Shown: piece after piece, positions 1-11,700 of the stretch
Numbering within the stretch: position 1 is the first letter of the stretch
Layout of the letters: every line of letters starts with the position of its first letter
DNA from: Pipra filicauda
Taxonomy: Eukaryota > Chordata > Aves > Passeriformes > Pipridae
Direction: 5' to 3'
Length of the DNA: 64,000 bases
Assembly (NCBI RefSeq): GCF_003945595.2
Contig: NW_024104420.1
Span: 370,201-434,200 of the forward strand
Translations under genes and position numbers: made by a program
Notes under the pieces: model-generated
Told to the model about the DNA's origin: nothing
Databases searched by the model: none
The model's input: only the letters and a program-made list of their open reading frames with translations

Positions 1-3000
1 TACTAACATTATTTTTAATCTCCATTACTCTCTGTAATAGAGGTCTGAAAAGATACTGAGAAGACAGAATTCATAAATGCTGTATTAAGGAATAATAAAA
101 TCAATACATATTTCTCTATGTATGAGCGCAGATTGACTAACTTATACATTTGTGTTACTTGAAAGTATGATATTTCAACATTAAGAATGCTTTATTGCTG
201 TTTCATGCTCTCCTCCCTTATTCTTGATCTTTCGAAGAGGGATGATTTCTGGTTATAGCTTGCGTTAATTTGGAAGGTAATCAGTTTACCAATTTACCAT
301 CAAATCAAAACACCTGCTCTTCATCCCTTTAAAATCCCTCGGGAGGCATATTTCAGCTTCATAAAAAAAGAAAAACCAGCCCACACTATCTTACAGTAGG
401 TTTTTCTGTTTAAGATCCTGAAAGCTTATTCCAGAAATATAGTTACCACAGAACTTAAGTAATTAAACATAAAGTTTCCATAAATTATCTTAGAACTGCC
501 TAAAGTAATTTACACACAGAAAAGATCAGAGTTCAGTCTTTGCTTTGAAATGGATTTATTTTATTCTCAAACAGAAGTACTATGCTATCTTTGGAACGGC
601 GTAAAATAATGCTTTCAGAGCAGAAACACAGTCATACTTTCTCCTAGTATTATCTGCCTTTTGTATTCCATAGTTTGCAACATAAATGCATGTGTACTCA
701 CATATGTGCCTCTCTTACACACACAGGGAGTATTTACTGATACATGTCTGCAGAATTTTTATACTGGAATGAAAATTCATTTCTGATTGAGTGTAACATT
801 TTTCTTCCTGCCACTTTTTTTGCTTGGCAGGGAGTAGAGAAATTAAAAGCTTTTGCCACAACCGCTTAGAATCTGATAGAGATTGATAGCTTCTGCAGTG
901 AGACATAAGATAAGGCAAGCAGACTTAGAAAATCAACAGTCAACACATAAGGAAAGCTGCCTGGCAGCTATAAAATCAAAACTGTTCCAAATAGCTAACG
1001 CTGGGACAAGGAGATGAATTTTAATAAAACCAGTGGAAATGTTGTAATGTTGCACTACACAATATAATCATTACACAGGTACCTTGAACACCTTGAATAT
1101 TCTAAGACACAAAGTGAATTGGCTATAATGAGAAGAATACAGTTAGAGCTTTTAAACATAGTCAGATGTAAAAAGCTCATGTTGTTTACCCAGTTCTCAC
1201 TCATGAGATACTTTGTCCAAAACTAGCTACATCTCCTGGAATATTTCTTCTGATTTCAAAAGCTTCTAAATCAAGCCCCAAATCACCTGTCTAAATTCTC
1301 TTTTTGGAGTTCATGTAAATCTTGGAAATAAATAGTTACAAATATTACCTGGTCCTATTCCATATGTTCTTCTTAGTAAAGACACTGAAGCTCAAATTAA
1401 GACAGAAAACTGTTCTTTCTCATTAGAAAGAGGAGAGAGAAGGGAATAACTGGTAGCAAAAGTCAGGTTTTTTCACTAGTCATGTGCCTGAGAAATGTTT
1501 GAATGCAATAGATGGAGTCCACACTTTAGGAAAATATTCTTCCATTTAGAAATGGATTATAGTTTAATTGCACTGTGTTAAAACTGTTTACTGTTTCTCT
1601 CATTTTCAGATCACTAAAGATAGGCTATAAAATAGCTGTTAAAGCAGAAGGTGAGAAGTGAAAACCTTACCTGACTAAGAATTCCAGCTATATTCATGGT
1701 ATTAAGATAGAGATGCTTTTTGACAAAAATACATTCTATTTCTAAAATGTGAAAAGTTTTAAAAGAGCAAATGAAGGAATTTTTAAAATTTAGCAGGAAG
1801 AAAGCATATGGAAGTGTTACTACTACTTTTTACCTTATCAAGATGAAAACTAAAAAATCTGTTAAAGAAAAATAAAATTGCAGTTACCATATTCTTATTC
1901 CTTCTGCTTAAATGTTCTTGTCTCACACTATTCACCTGATCTTTCCTACTGATAAGCTGACACTCTCTTGTCTTCCTTTGAAATTCATCTTTCCAATATC
2001 TTTGTCATCCATCTGCTCTCATTTGCTTTTGACTTGACATCTGAAGGGCTTTGTACTCTCAGAAGGCCAAAGCCATTGGTAGCTGAGCCTCTGTGCTTTC
2101 ATGGATCTTCTGTTTCACCACTATCAGAATATTTTTTTCCATCCCTGCAAGCGACCTTTATTTCTTCTCTCATATCAGCTTTGATAACATTTAAGATTTT
2201 AATGAAAACAAACTTGCAGTTTAACATCTCTCAAGTTTCTTTCTATAAATTATTGCTTTTGCATCCAAATAAATCTACTCTGCATATTTTCCTTCTAAAT
2301 TGTCATGATATGAAAGACGTGGGCTAAATACATTTGCTACATTGCCGTTAGCTAATGTATAAAACGCACATCCCTAAAAGGGGTCAATAATCTCTCTATG
2401 GTTGATATTTGCCAACAGATTCAATAAATTTCTGAATATAAAACAAGTCTCTGGAAGTTGATGGGCTGCTTTTATGCAGGAATTCTCCATCTGAGCACTC
2501 TGTCCGAGGCTCATTTTCAGAGAACTACCTTAACACTGCTTAAATTTGTTGATCCTTTGAAGTGGATCAACAAATTTCCTAAGGGGGGGAATAGTAGATT
2601 CCTTGATTGTAGAACTCTAGGAGGACCTGGGGAGGGAACTGGCTATCCCATCAGTTTCACAGTGTCTTGTGAATCTGTGACATTATTCCTTAAACTGTTG
2701 CTATTGATACTGGCATGGAAATGATTGATTTTAGCTGGTATAAAATGATTCTAAGATGAAGATGAAAAGATGGATACCTCACAGGTAGGCTGTGCAATTT
2801 AATTTTATTTTAACATACTGGATGAAAAATATGAGCTTTAAGCTCTCTTGTAAGCCTCAGAGTCTCTGTGATTATTTGGAATGACTGCAGATGACAATGG
2901 AAAAGGATCCATTTTAGCAACAGGCAGGTGAGCAGTTTGAACTAATGCATTTCAGGTCACTGTCATACAGTGGCATTCAGCTGTGGTGGAGCAGCTGGGC

Positions 3001-5572
3001 AGATCATGGCCAAGAGTGCCAGCAGCACCTTACACACAAAGGACAGATGGAGCAGTGATGCTTTATGAAGGCAGCTTAAACCAGCATACCATCAGATACC
3101 CTTAAAAGGGCTTTATCAGTCTAATCTACCCCTCTTTCTGCAAACTCATTGAGAGTGTGTTCTGAAATTTAGTCTGGTTTTTGAATTACATGTGTAAATA
3201 ATATGCAGTGGCAGACTTACTACTTCACTTCTTTCCAACGATGAGAGGGCTGTAGTTGGCAGAATTTGAAGCTTACTAGAAGGCACTCCCTGGTTCAAAA
3301 CCTGCTGACAGATACAGTCTGGTGAAAAGCTTCCATCTTGAAAGTAAGGCTTGTGTAAGTGGCACTGGTGCTCCCTTCAGGACACAAATTTTCCTTGTGC
3401 CACAGAAGGTCATTAGAATGCTCTCAAAAAGCTAAAGACAGTGTTGACAGGTACAGGATAGTGCTGAGTAGAGACTGGAATTAACACTGGGAAAAATGGA
3501 AATTTGGTGGGTCTAGCATAAATTGTGTCAATCTGTCATGTGAAATAAATATCAAATTAACTTCCTAAACTGGACACTGTTCTCAGAAATCTCTGAGATC
3601 AGTGTGATGAAAGAAAAAAGAACCTGTGCACAAAAAGCAGAAAGAAACAGGAAAGATATATCTGTAAACATGATGGAAATATGATGTTGGCAAAAGATCA
3701 AATGGTCAGTCTGAGGAAATGGAAAGCAACTGAAAACATACTTCTAATTTCTCTGAGAATATAGGATCAACTGTGGTCACTTAGGTAAGGATGTTGATAC
3801 ATTTGATATTTTGTAAAAAATCTTTTCTGGTTCACCTTGCAAGGCTTGCACAGATGACAGCAGATACAGCATGCCAATGGAGCTTGAGTTTAGACATCAC
3901 TGAAACCAAATCTTTTTGTTTTCAAAGGCATCCAGACATCATCACATGTACAATGCTGGTAGCTTGCTATAATACCTCAGGGAGACAGATCCAAGAACTT
4001 TTGGTGATCATTCTTGCTACAAACCTTTTCTTTTTCACTGCGAATTTTCAGGGCTGCAGATCGAATTCTCAGTTAAATCCACAAACATTGACTGTAGACT
4101 TGGTTTTCCAACATAAACCAAACAAGACTTATAGCAGATTTAAGAAGTTCTCTTTTTATAGCACCCATTTGAAGTATCTGACTTAAAATATTGAACCACT
4201 TAATAGTTTAGAGATATGCATCTATAGAAATAGAGTGTGCTATGTATACTTTTTGCAGTTGTTTAATAAATACTTATAATATTACATTTGCATAATACTC
4301 TTCTGTATTTTAATTTTGGACTGGTGATTTTTTTTTTTATGAGATTCTTCTTTTTGCTATATTCAAAAACACAAGAAAGATTTCAGATTTAAAACTGAGA
4401 AAACTTAGAAAAGTCTATTGTATGAATCCTATCATGATAGTTACAGCTATCCTTGGGTAAGAATTTCTCTTGGAGAACAGTTGGAAAATAGGTATAAACT
4501 TTTCACAGTTCACTTAAAACTTTATAAAGCATTCTACACCACACAGCATAATATATTATGCCTTCTAAACTAGTTTTCTGTTCTCTTTTTCTATTTGGCC
4601 ATATGTTTTGGATCAACACTAAAGTATCATGCAGTTGATTTTTCTTTTTAATAAAGTCGAGAATGCAGAATTTTATTGTTCATTTGTAAAATGGATTATA
4701 TAAACAACATGCTATACGCACAACTGACCTGCAATTATTCTTTTGAAACTCAGTGTGCAACACAGTAACTACACCACCATCATTATGCGCTTCATGTCAG
4801 TCCAAAGCAATTCAGAAGGTCATTTCAAATGTTGTCTCCCACTGCGCCTAACACACCTCACTGAAAAATAATCTTTTGTTCCCACCACTGCTGTGAAGTT
4901 CTCTGCTTTAGACTTTACTAAGTTACTGTGTCACGGAAATGTCGAAGCGTGCTCCAGAGAATGTCTACTTCCCTTCACTAGGGAATTTTGACACATCAAC
5001 TTTTCTGTAATAGGAGTTTTTAGAACCCAGTTCAATACACAAGAGAAGTTCAAACCTCCTAAATATGAAGCAAGGTAACAAAATTCTATTGTTCAACCTC
5101 ACTTTAGCTCTATTAAAAAATTGTCATCCTAGAAGCACATCTTGGCCACAGAGTCCAGTCCAATCCACTGACCACTACATAGTGCCAAGATTCTAAATTA
5201 TACCCTAAATTCTGTACTAGATTATAAACTTCCAATTTAAAGCAAATTGGTGAAATCTGAGTTTAGCCATGGTTGAGATGTCAGTGCAATTCACTTCCAT
5301 CTGAATCAAAAGCTCCGACAGCATCCCAGACATAATTAGCCATGCTTACTTGACTCAGAGTTCATCACTCTGCAAACCTGCCTAGTTTCATTCTCTATCT
5401 GTTCTCACAAGCTCCGAAGACTTTTGGTTCCTCTTGCAAAGATAAATTTGTAGCAACTTCACACAAGAAAATAACTACTGCTTTTCAGAACTTATGGATG
5501 ATTAAGGGCTAAAAAATTTAGGTTTCAAAAATACAGGAGAAATTAAATGGGAAAGACATTGGCTAATTATGC
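1..5572. other. Unique AT-rich non-coding DNA, no gene seen
   Basis: I see no recognisable exon, RNA gene or interspersed repeat here. Open frames are short (the longest is about 131 codons at 3791-4186) and show no protein family motif. Apart from short A or T runs, the one structured item is the hairpin at 2542-2577, listed separately. Regulatory elements or conserved non-coding DNA could be present but cannot be judged from a single sequence. Confidence 0.6.
2542..2577. repeat. Perfect 14-bp inverted repeat (hairpin)
   Basis: The left arm AAATTTGTTGATCC (2542-2555) is the exact reverse complement of the right arm GGATCAACAAATTT (2564-2577), with an 8-nt spacer. Outside the stem, CTTA on the left can pair with TAAG on the right if a 2-nt bulge is allowed. 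It could extrude as a small cruciform or fold in RNA. No function can be assigned. Confidence 0.9.
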
Positions 5573-5628
5573 AAGAGTGATAGAGCAGCTTTGGTGGGCA
5601 TCCTGCATCTAGCCAGGGTCAACACACA
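5573..5628 (+). repeat. 3' terminal fragment of LTR (possible 5' LTR remnant)
   Basis: GAGTGATAGAGCAGC, then TTGGTGGGCATCCTG and AGCCAGGGTCAA, align with the end of the LTR at 8430-8488 (GAGTGAGAGAGTGAC, then GGTGGGTACTCGGCATC). The upstream part of this LTR is missing. The match is by eye and short, but it holds over its whole length. Confidence 0.65.
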
Positions 5629-5924
5629 TGGGGCTTGAAGAATTTGAGATAAGTGTAGTAATAGGGAGATGTAAAGGGCAAAACATTGACTGAAAAACGT
5701 TAGAGAGCAAAATGATGGCAAGCAATTTTGGTTGTTGCAATTGTGAAGGAATGACGACTGAATTGTGTGTAATTTTTCTGCTTTTATTCAGTGTTGTCAT
5801 GCAGTTATTTTGATTTTGATGTGGGGAATTCTTTTTTTGTTGATGTGAATGAAGTTTGTGAAGATTGTATGATAAATATGGATTTTAATGATAAATCTTA
5901 AATATTGAAGAGCCTAGGCATGGA

Positions 5925-6658
5925 ATATATCAGGTTTGTGTGGTAAGGTTTTGGTAGCAGAGGGGTTGCAGGGTAGCTTTTGTGAGTAGCTGCAAGGTGC
6001 TTTGTCCATGTCCCATAGAGCCAGTACCAGCCAAGATGGACCCACCACTGGCCAAGGCCAAAAGCTTCAGCACCACAGGTGGTAGCACCTCTCAGATAAC
6101 ATAATAAGTGGGGGGATGGGAAGGGGGAAAAAAACCTGTGGGATAAGCCTTGCAAACAGAGAGTGAGAATATGTAAAAGAAGCAGCCCTGCAAACACAGA
6201 AGTTGATGAAGTAGGAGTTCCAGGAACTGGAGCAGATTCCCCTGCAGCCCATGGTGAGGACCGTGGTGTGGCAGACTATCCATCTGCAGCCCACAGAGGT
6301 CCAGGGTGGAACAGAAATCCACCTGCAGCACATGGAGGACCCCATGACAGTACAAGGGGATGCCCAAAGGAGGCTGTGACCCTTGGGAAGCCCATCCTGG
6401 AGCAGGCTTCAGACAGGACTTGTGGACTCATGGAGAGAGGAGCCCGAGCTGGAGCAGGTTTGCTGACAGGACTTGTGACCTTGTGAGGCAACTCACACTG
6501 GAGCAATCTGTCTCTGAAGGAGTGCACCCATGGAAGGGACCCATGCTGGAGCAGCCTGTTCTTTTCGTTATATTTTTTCTCCCCTGTCAAGCTAATGAGG
6601 GAGAATGGTAGAGTGGCTTTGGTGGGACCTGGTGTCTAATCAGAGTACTGACCAGAGT
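5925..6658 (+). repeat. LTR copy with ~500-bp internal deletion
   Basis: The LTR hallmark GGTTTTGGTAGCAG, the CTGGCCAAGGCC block and the repeated GC-rich phrases of the type CCTGCAGCCCATGG and GGAGCAGG follow in the same order as in 7409-8488. At about 6560 the text jumps from GGAGCAGCCTGTTC to TTTTCGTTATATTTT. This skips the block that in the other copy carries the poly(A) signal. Boundaries are approximate because both ends are mutated. Short frames on either strand here are chance frames inside the LTR. Confidence 0.75.
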
Positions 6659-7090
6659 ACTTCAGATGTGTAATAAAAACATAGGGTAAGAAACTTACGT
6701 GTTACTTATACTTGACAAACATATTTGACAACAGATGAGTGCTTTGATGTTTGATACTTCCACTGCAGGGATGGATATAGGCCCCTACAGTGCAAGAGAA
6801 TTGCCATAGCACCTAGCAGAAGTGTCCCAAAATGGCTTCTTCTGAATGAAGTTTAATTTTGAAAGGTGTTTTACATTTACTTCTTGTATCTTACAATAAG
6901 CATCAAAACTAGATTTCTCTGATCTGATCCAGTACAACAATCCACTAAGTCTCATGTACAGTACCTTCCCTATGGACAAAACTTTTAAGTAACCTGACAT
7001 TCAAAATGCCATGTATGAAAAAAAAAAAAAAACAACAAAAAACAAAAAACCAAAAATGGATCACTCTGCTTTTTTCTTTTAATCAAGCTA
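6659..7090. other. Unique spacer ending in an A-rich tract
   Basis: No gene is seen. An A-rich low-complexity tract occupies about 7018-7054, just before the CR1 fragment. Confidence 0.6.
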
Positions 7091-7408
7091 TCATAGAATA
7101 GTTTGTGTTGGAAGGGACGCCTAAAGATCATCTTGTCCAACCCCCCTTCAATGATCAGGGACATCATCTACTACACCAATTTTTTCAGAGCCCTGTTCAA
7201 CCTTGAATTGTTCCAGGAACGAGACACTACCACTTCTCTGAAAAACCCATTCTACTGTTTCACCACCCTCACTGTAAAAAGGTTTTCCATTTATTTAGTC
7301 CAAATTTACCATTTTAACTTAAAATCACTGCCCTTTGTCCTATTGCTTCAGACCCTGTTAAAAGTCTGTCCTATTGCTTCAGACCCTGTTAAAACATCTG
7401 TCCCCATC
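7091..7408 (-). mobile_element. CR1 LINE 3' end, distal half of an LTR-split copy
   Basis: Read on the plus strand it begins TCATAGAATAGTTTGTGTTG and continues GGAAGGGAC, ATCTTGTCCAACC and so on. This is the reverse complement of the conserved avian CR1 3' untranslated end. The CR1 is therefore in minus orientation, with its 3' terminus at 7091. It is interrupted at 7408 by the LTR at 7409-8488 and resumes at 8489. A 31-bp segment (GTCCTATTGCTTC and following) is tandemly duplicated at 7337-7394, which is not part of CR1 as I know it. Confidence 0.88.
7337..7398. repeat. 31-bp tandem duplication inside CR1
   Basis: The text GTCCTATTGCTTCAGACC begins at 7337 and again at 7368. The second copy follows the first with a 31-bp period and is identical for at least 27 bp. 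It looks like a local replication-slippage duplication that arose after CR1 insertion. Confidence 0.85.
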
Positions 7409-8488
7409 TGTAGTGTGTTTCTGTGACTGGGTTTTGGTAGCAGGGAGGGGCTACAGGAGTGGCTTCTTTTAGAAGCTTCCCCTGTCCGGTGCAGCCAATG
7501 CCAGCCGGCTCCAGGACAGACTTCCTGCCACTGGCCAAGGCCGAGACAATTACAAGTAATGGTAATGCCTCTGTGATAACATATTTAAGAAAAGAAGGTT
7601 GTTGCGCCAAAAGAATTTCAGAGGGAAGAGTGGAGTGAGAACATGGGAACAACGATGTAGACACCAAGGTCAGTGCAGAAGGAGGGGCAGGAGGTGCTCC
7701 AGGTGCCAGAGCTGAGGCCCTGCAGCCCGTGGTGCAGACCATGGTGGAGCAGCTGTGCCCCTGCAGCCCATGGAGGACCATCAGGGTGCAGAGACCCCCC
7801 TGCAGCCCCTGGGGGAGCCCATGCTGGAGCAGGTGGATGCATGAAGGAAACTGTGACCCAGTGGGAGGTCCAAGAGGGAACAGTGTCCTGCCCAGGACCT
7901 GCAGCCCATGGAGAGGGAAGCCCACGCTGGAGCAGGTTTTTCCCGGGTAGGACTTGTGGCCCCAGTGAGGGACCCACGCTGGTACAGCTCATTCATGAAG
8001 GACTGCACCCCATGGAGGAGTGACCCAGGGAACAGCAGTTTGGGAAGAACTGGTGCCCTAGGGATGGACTCATGCCAGAGGTCCATCAAGGACTGTCTCC
8101 CTTGGGAGGGACCCCACAGGAGCAGGGGAAGGACTCCTCTCCCTGAGCAGTGGCAGAAACAACAACTGACCATAACCCCCATTTCCTGTCCCCCTGCACT
8201 GCTGAGGGGGAGGAGGGAGAATGTGGAAGGAAGGAGGGGTGGGGGGAAGGTGATTTTAATATTATTTTATTTCTCACTTTTGCTTCTATTCTATTAGTAA
8301 TAAATTTAAATAATATCCCCACTTTAAGTCTGTTTTGCCTGTGAAGGTAATCAATAACTGACCTCTCCCAGCTGTTATCTCAACTCATGAATCCTTAGCT
8401 GTTTTTTTTTCTCTCCTCAGAGAGGAGAGGAGAGTGAGAGAGTGACTTTAGTGGGTACTCGGCATCTGGCCAGAATAAACCCACTACA
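7409..8488 (+). mobile_element. Full-length solo LTR, ERVL-like, inserted in CR1
   Basis: The element starts TGTAGTG and ends CACTACA, an exact 7-bp terminal inverted repeat with the canonical TG...CA ends. The flanks CCATC (7404-7408) and ACATC (8489-8493) form a 5-bp target duplication with one mismatch. The interrupted CR1 text joins cleanly across it. Its middle has degenerate GC-rich phrases (CTGCAGCCC, GGAGCAGG) repeated many times, a purine-rich stretch around 8206-8250 and an AATAAA signal at 8299-8304. No internal retroviral genes are attached, so it is a solo LTR, probably left by recombination between two LTRs. The 5-bp duplication suggests class III (ERVL). I do not assign a library name. 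Confidence 0.82.
8299..8304 (+). promoter_or_regulatory. LTR poly(A) signal AATAAA
   Basis: AATAAA lies about 185 bp before the LTR's 3' end, a plausible place for the R-region polyadenylation signal of this 1.08-kb LTR. A TATA box was not obvious. Confidence 0.5.
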
Positions 8489-8736
8489 ACATCTTTCTTT
8501 TTAGCTGCCTTAAAGTATTGAGAGATCATAATGAGGTGTCTGTGGGGCCTTCTGTTATCTGAACAACCACAACTCTCCCAGTGTTTCATCTCTCTGATCA
8601 TCTTCATGGACCTTCTCTGCACCCACTCCAACAGGTCTGTGTCTTTCTTGTGATGAGGATCCCAGAGTGGGACACAGTACTCCAGGTGGGGGGTCTCATC
8701 AAAACAGAGTAGAGGAGGAGAATCACTTCCCTTGAC
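8489..8736 (-). mobile_element. CR1 LINE fragment, proximal half of LTR-split copy
   Basis: After the LTR the minus-strand CR1 resumes with the AGCTGCCTTAAAGTATTG segment. It continues through TTCATGGACCTTCTCTGC and ACTCCAGGTGGGGGGTCTCA to about 8736. These phrases match the reverse complement of the C-terminal ORF2 part of avian CR1. The 5' side is truncated, as is usual for CR1. Together with 7091-7408 it makes one copy of roughly 570 bp. Confidence 0.85.
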
Positions 8737-11700
8737 TATGGAGGCAGTAATTTCATCTCAGTATTTTACAGGACAAAAATTGCTGATGTGACAAATCAGG
8801 AAGAAAAATTGGTAGAACAAGCACATTTCACTTCTCATTAATTCTCGTATTTCACACATTTTTTTTCAGGATTATCCAATAAGTATTTGAATAAATAGAA
8901 GGGTTTTGCTTCAGCTCAATTTTTAAAACAGATTTTTGACTTTTATAAATCTATCTCAAAACATAACACTGAGCTTTTTTTTTGTCTGGTAGAAGAAAGA
9001 ATATTAATAGATAACTGCAGGATTGAATCTCTTTGGACTGACCCCGGAGGCTTTTCTGCTGATCGTAAATCACTTAAACTGCAGTCTCGAACCTTAGGAC
9101 ATAAGGCTCTTAATGAAAGCAGACTTTTGTGTTCAGTCCAAATTTGTAATACATATTACTAACATTGACTCTTATAATCAAATTTTGAATTATGTCTTCA
9201 GAACATCACAGAAGAATTTTTAATTGTAGGTCATTTTTTTTAAGTATAAATTTCATTTCTAGCATTCCTCTTTGCACTGCTGCTATTTTCCCATTTTCAG
9301 GGCCATGAATTCAGGATTCTTTGCAAGTTCAAGATTGCTCACAATATTCATGTGTTTCATTGAAATGTGTTAACATCATTGCATAAGGAAATTCAAATCA
9401 TATGTTTGAGTAAGAAAGTTTGTAATGGCCTAAAGCCTCTTGATATAACTTCAGGCTCCATATCATCCATCACCTTTATGTAAAATCTTACATTGCTCAG
9501 AGATTCATATATTTAGCACACTATCTATGATAGCTTTGCATCAGATAAAACTCTGGTTGTCGCTCCAGTTGATATGAAATGACTATAGAATATTATTGAT
9601 TTAAATATTAACTCATTAATTCCTATTTTTCCTTTACACTGCTAACAGTTGAGATACTTCTTTCTGGCAAAAAGAACAACGAATATGAATTAAATACAAG
9701 CGCATTGTTAATATTTAGTCTAATGTGTGTGTAGTAAAAATTATATTTGTTAGAACATGTTCAGAAAAACTAATAATGGCCAGTATCTACTGGCTGGTAC
9801 CAATGGTCATTGATCCCTATCTCTCTGTCAGAAACCTTAAGACAATCAACAGTATTTAAGTTTCACAAGTATTCATAATCCTTCATATCTCATTCAAATA
9901 AAGGCTTTAGAACTACCTGATGTTCACTGATCATTTGTCAATATAAATACATTTTTACTGTATAAAACTAAAACCAAACAAAATTAAAATTTTATGATTT
10001 CATGACTGTATCATTCTACTGCCAATGGCAAATAAATACTTATTCCTTCACTATCCTGAAAGGCACCAGTGAATAAATGAAACCGTGGGTGAAACATTCC
10101 AATTGTAGACAAAATCATGACAAACCTAAACTTAATGCAGTAAGTTCTGCACTTCTCAAGTCACTCTGTAAACTTCAGAACATGATGAATTTTATTTGTA
10201 CACAGTACAGTGAAAATAATACTTATTTAATCAACATAAGCAGATTGGGATCCTAATGTAAAACAGTATGTTCAGACAAAGGTGTCATGCTCAGCTGTTT
10301 TCTAAATAAATAAATCAACAAAACAAAGATGTGATGGAAGGAAAAATCTTTCCACAAAAGAATGAAAAAAAAATCCGGGGCATAAAAGAAAGCACTTCTT
10401 AAAAGGCAAGGAAAATACAGCTATATTTATTTTCTGATTCCAGTGTTTTAGAACACATACTAAGAGAATTTAATTTTACTTTTCTAGGTTTGAAGGAATT
10501 AGCTTATTTTTTCTATGCTGGTTCAATAACTTTGAATTTAGATCTAGTCTAAGTCTGAACTGTTGACACTACAAAACTAAATGATACTTGGGTTTTTGGA
10601 ATTTGTCTGTCTTTCCAACTATTTCTGTCTTAGTAAAGTGAAACTTTAATCCTGAAGCACCGTTAAGATCAGAAGCCATTATCGAGAGCAGTTGTGAACC
10701 CAAAGAACTAGACAGGTACCGTACTAGTGACATGCAAAGAACATCAAACGCCAATACTTAGTACCATAAGAAAAGCAAAACAGTGTAAGACTAAAGGTCT
10801 GTCTTACTGAGTAACCTCTTTCTAAGAGTGCCCCAAGACAGAAATATAAATGGTGGAAAAGCATTAGAACAGAGCAAACAGAACCCAAAGAACCCCAGAG
10901 GCTACACCCTTTTTAGTTAAGAAACTTGCTGAGCTAGAGCTAATTTCTCTATATGTTAATTATTTTCCATAAATTTAATGTATTACGCCTTGAGTCTATG
11001 TAGAATTCCAGAATCCATAGGAGACTCTGTTGCAATAAGAGTCCCTTTCTGTTGCTAGTTCTGAACTACTCCCCTGCCTCATACTGGGTATACTCCCGTA
11101 CCTCATACGGGTTTTTTTCAGCAGAATTACCAGAGGACGGTAAATCACTGTTTTCATTTTCTATGCCATGCAAGAGTTTAATGGTCTCTCAGGTTCCCTC
11201 CTGGATAGCCAGCTGCTGGCTTAGCTTCATTGTTCCCTCTAAGGAAGCTATATCATACCCTTGATCACCTTCCACTGCACCTACAGCATTTTGATTCCAG
11301 CAGTAAAGGCAGATTTGAAATTAATCCTCTATTGGTACCACTCACTTCACATTGAACAGTTTTGATGCATAAGAACTAGATTTCTTCTAGACAAAAAAAT
11401 CAGCCACATCGGGTTTGCATCAAGCAGAAAGCTTTGAACTCTGTGCATAGTAGAAATGTTTGGCTGTACTAAAAACTCCCAATCTACATGCAGTGTAGAT
11501 GTAGAGTCCTTAGCACTGGCTGCTCTGCTCAGTTACTTGTTAGTACATCTGTGTGCCTCATCTTCTCCCTCTGAAACTTTTCTAATTCTAATAGAGTGTC
11601 TTTAAGATGTAAGAGACTAAGCTACAGTCAGCATTCAAGCCATTGGTGTGCATTCAGCAGCTTAATAACTTCCACTATCCATTTCTTAATAATCTGTAAC

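Larger units (their letters stand above)
5573..6658 (+). mobile_element. Decayed, internally deleted ERVL-like provirus
   Basis: Two pieces of the LTR family that is complete at 7409-8488 lie here in the same orientation. The first (5573-5628) matches only the last ~56 bp of that LTR and ends in CA. It is followed at once by TGGGGCTTGAAG, which resembles a worn primer-binding site. The second (5925-6658) matches the LTR from its start to its end but lacks about 500 bp near 6560. The 296 bp between them has no detectable gag, pol or env reading frame. I infer a 5' LTR remnant, a residual internal region and a 3' LTR. Two independent LTR fragments is the alternative. Point differences and the deletion suggest it is older than the 7409-8488 copy. 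Confidence 0.65.

Noticed and set aside
5140..5180. CAGAGTCCAGTCCAATCCAC as a possible CR1 or LTR fragment
   Set aside because: The similarity is too short and does not extend to either side.
6067..6611. Overlapping frames of 83-107 codons on both strands
   Set aside because: They lie within the LTR copy at 5925-6658 and reflect its GC-rich degenerate repeats.
7389..8322. Frames up to 178 codons, the longest on the minus strand
   Set aside because: All fall inside or across the 7409-8488 LTR and its boundary. LTRs of this type do not encode proteins, and the frames lack any retroviral domain.
11068..11112. Imperfect 22-bp doublet with CCCGTA/TACGGG mini-hairpin
   Set aside because: It is short and diverged, and could arise by chance in this much sequence.
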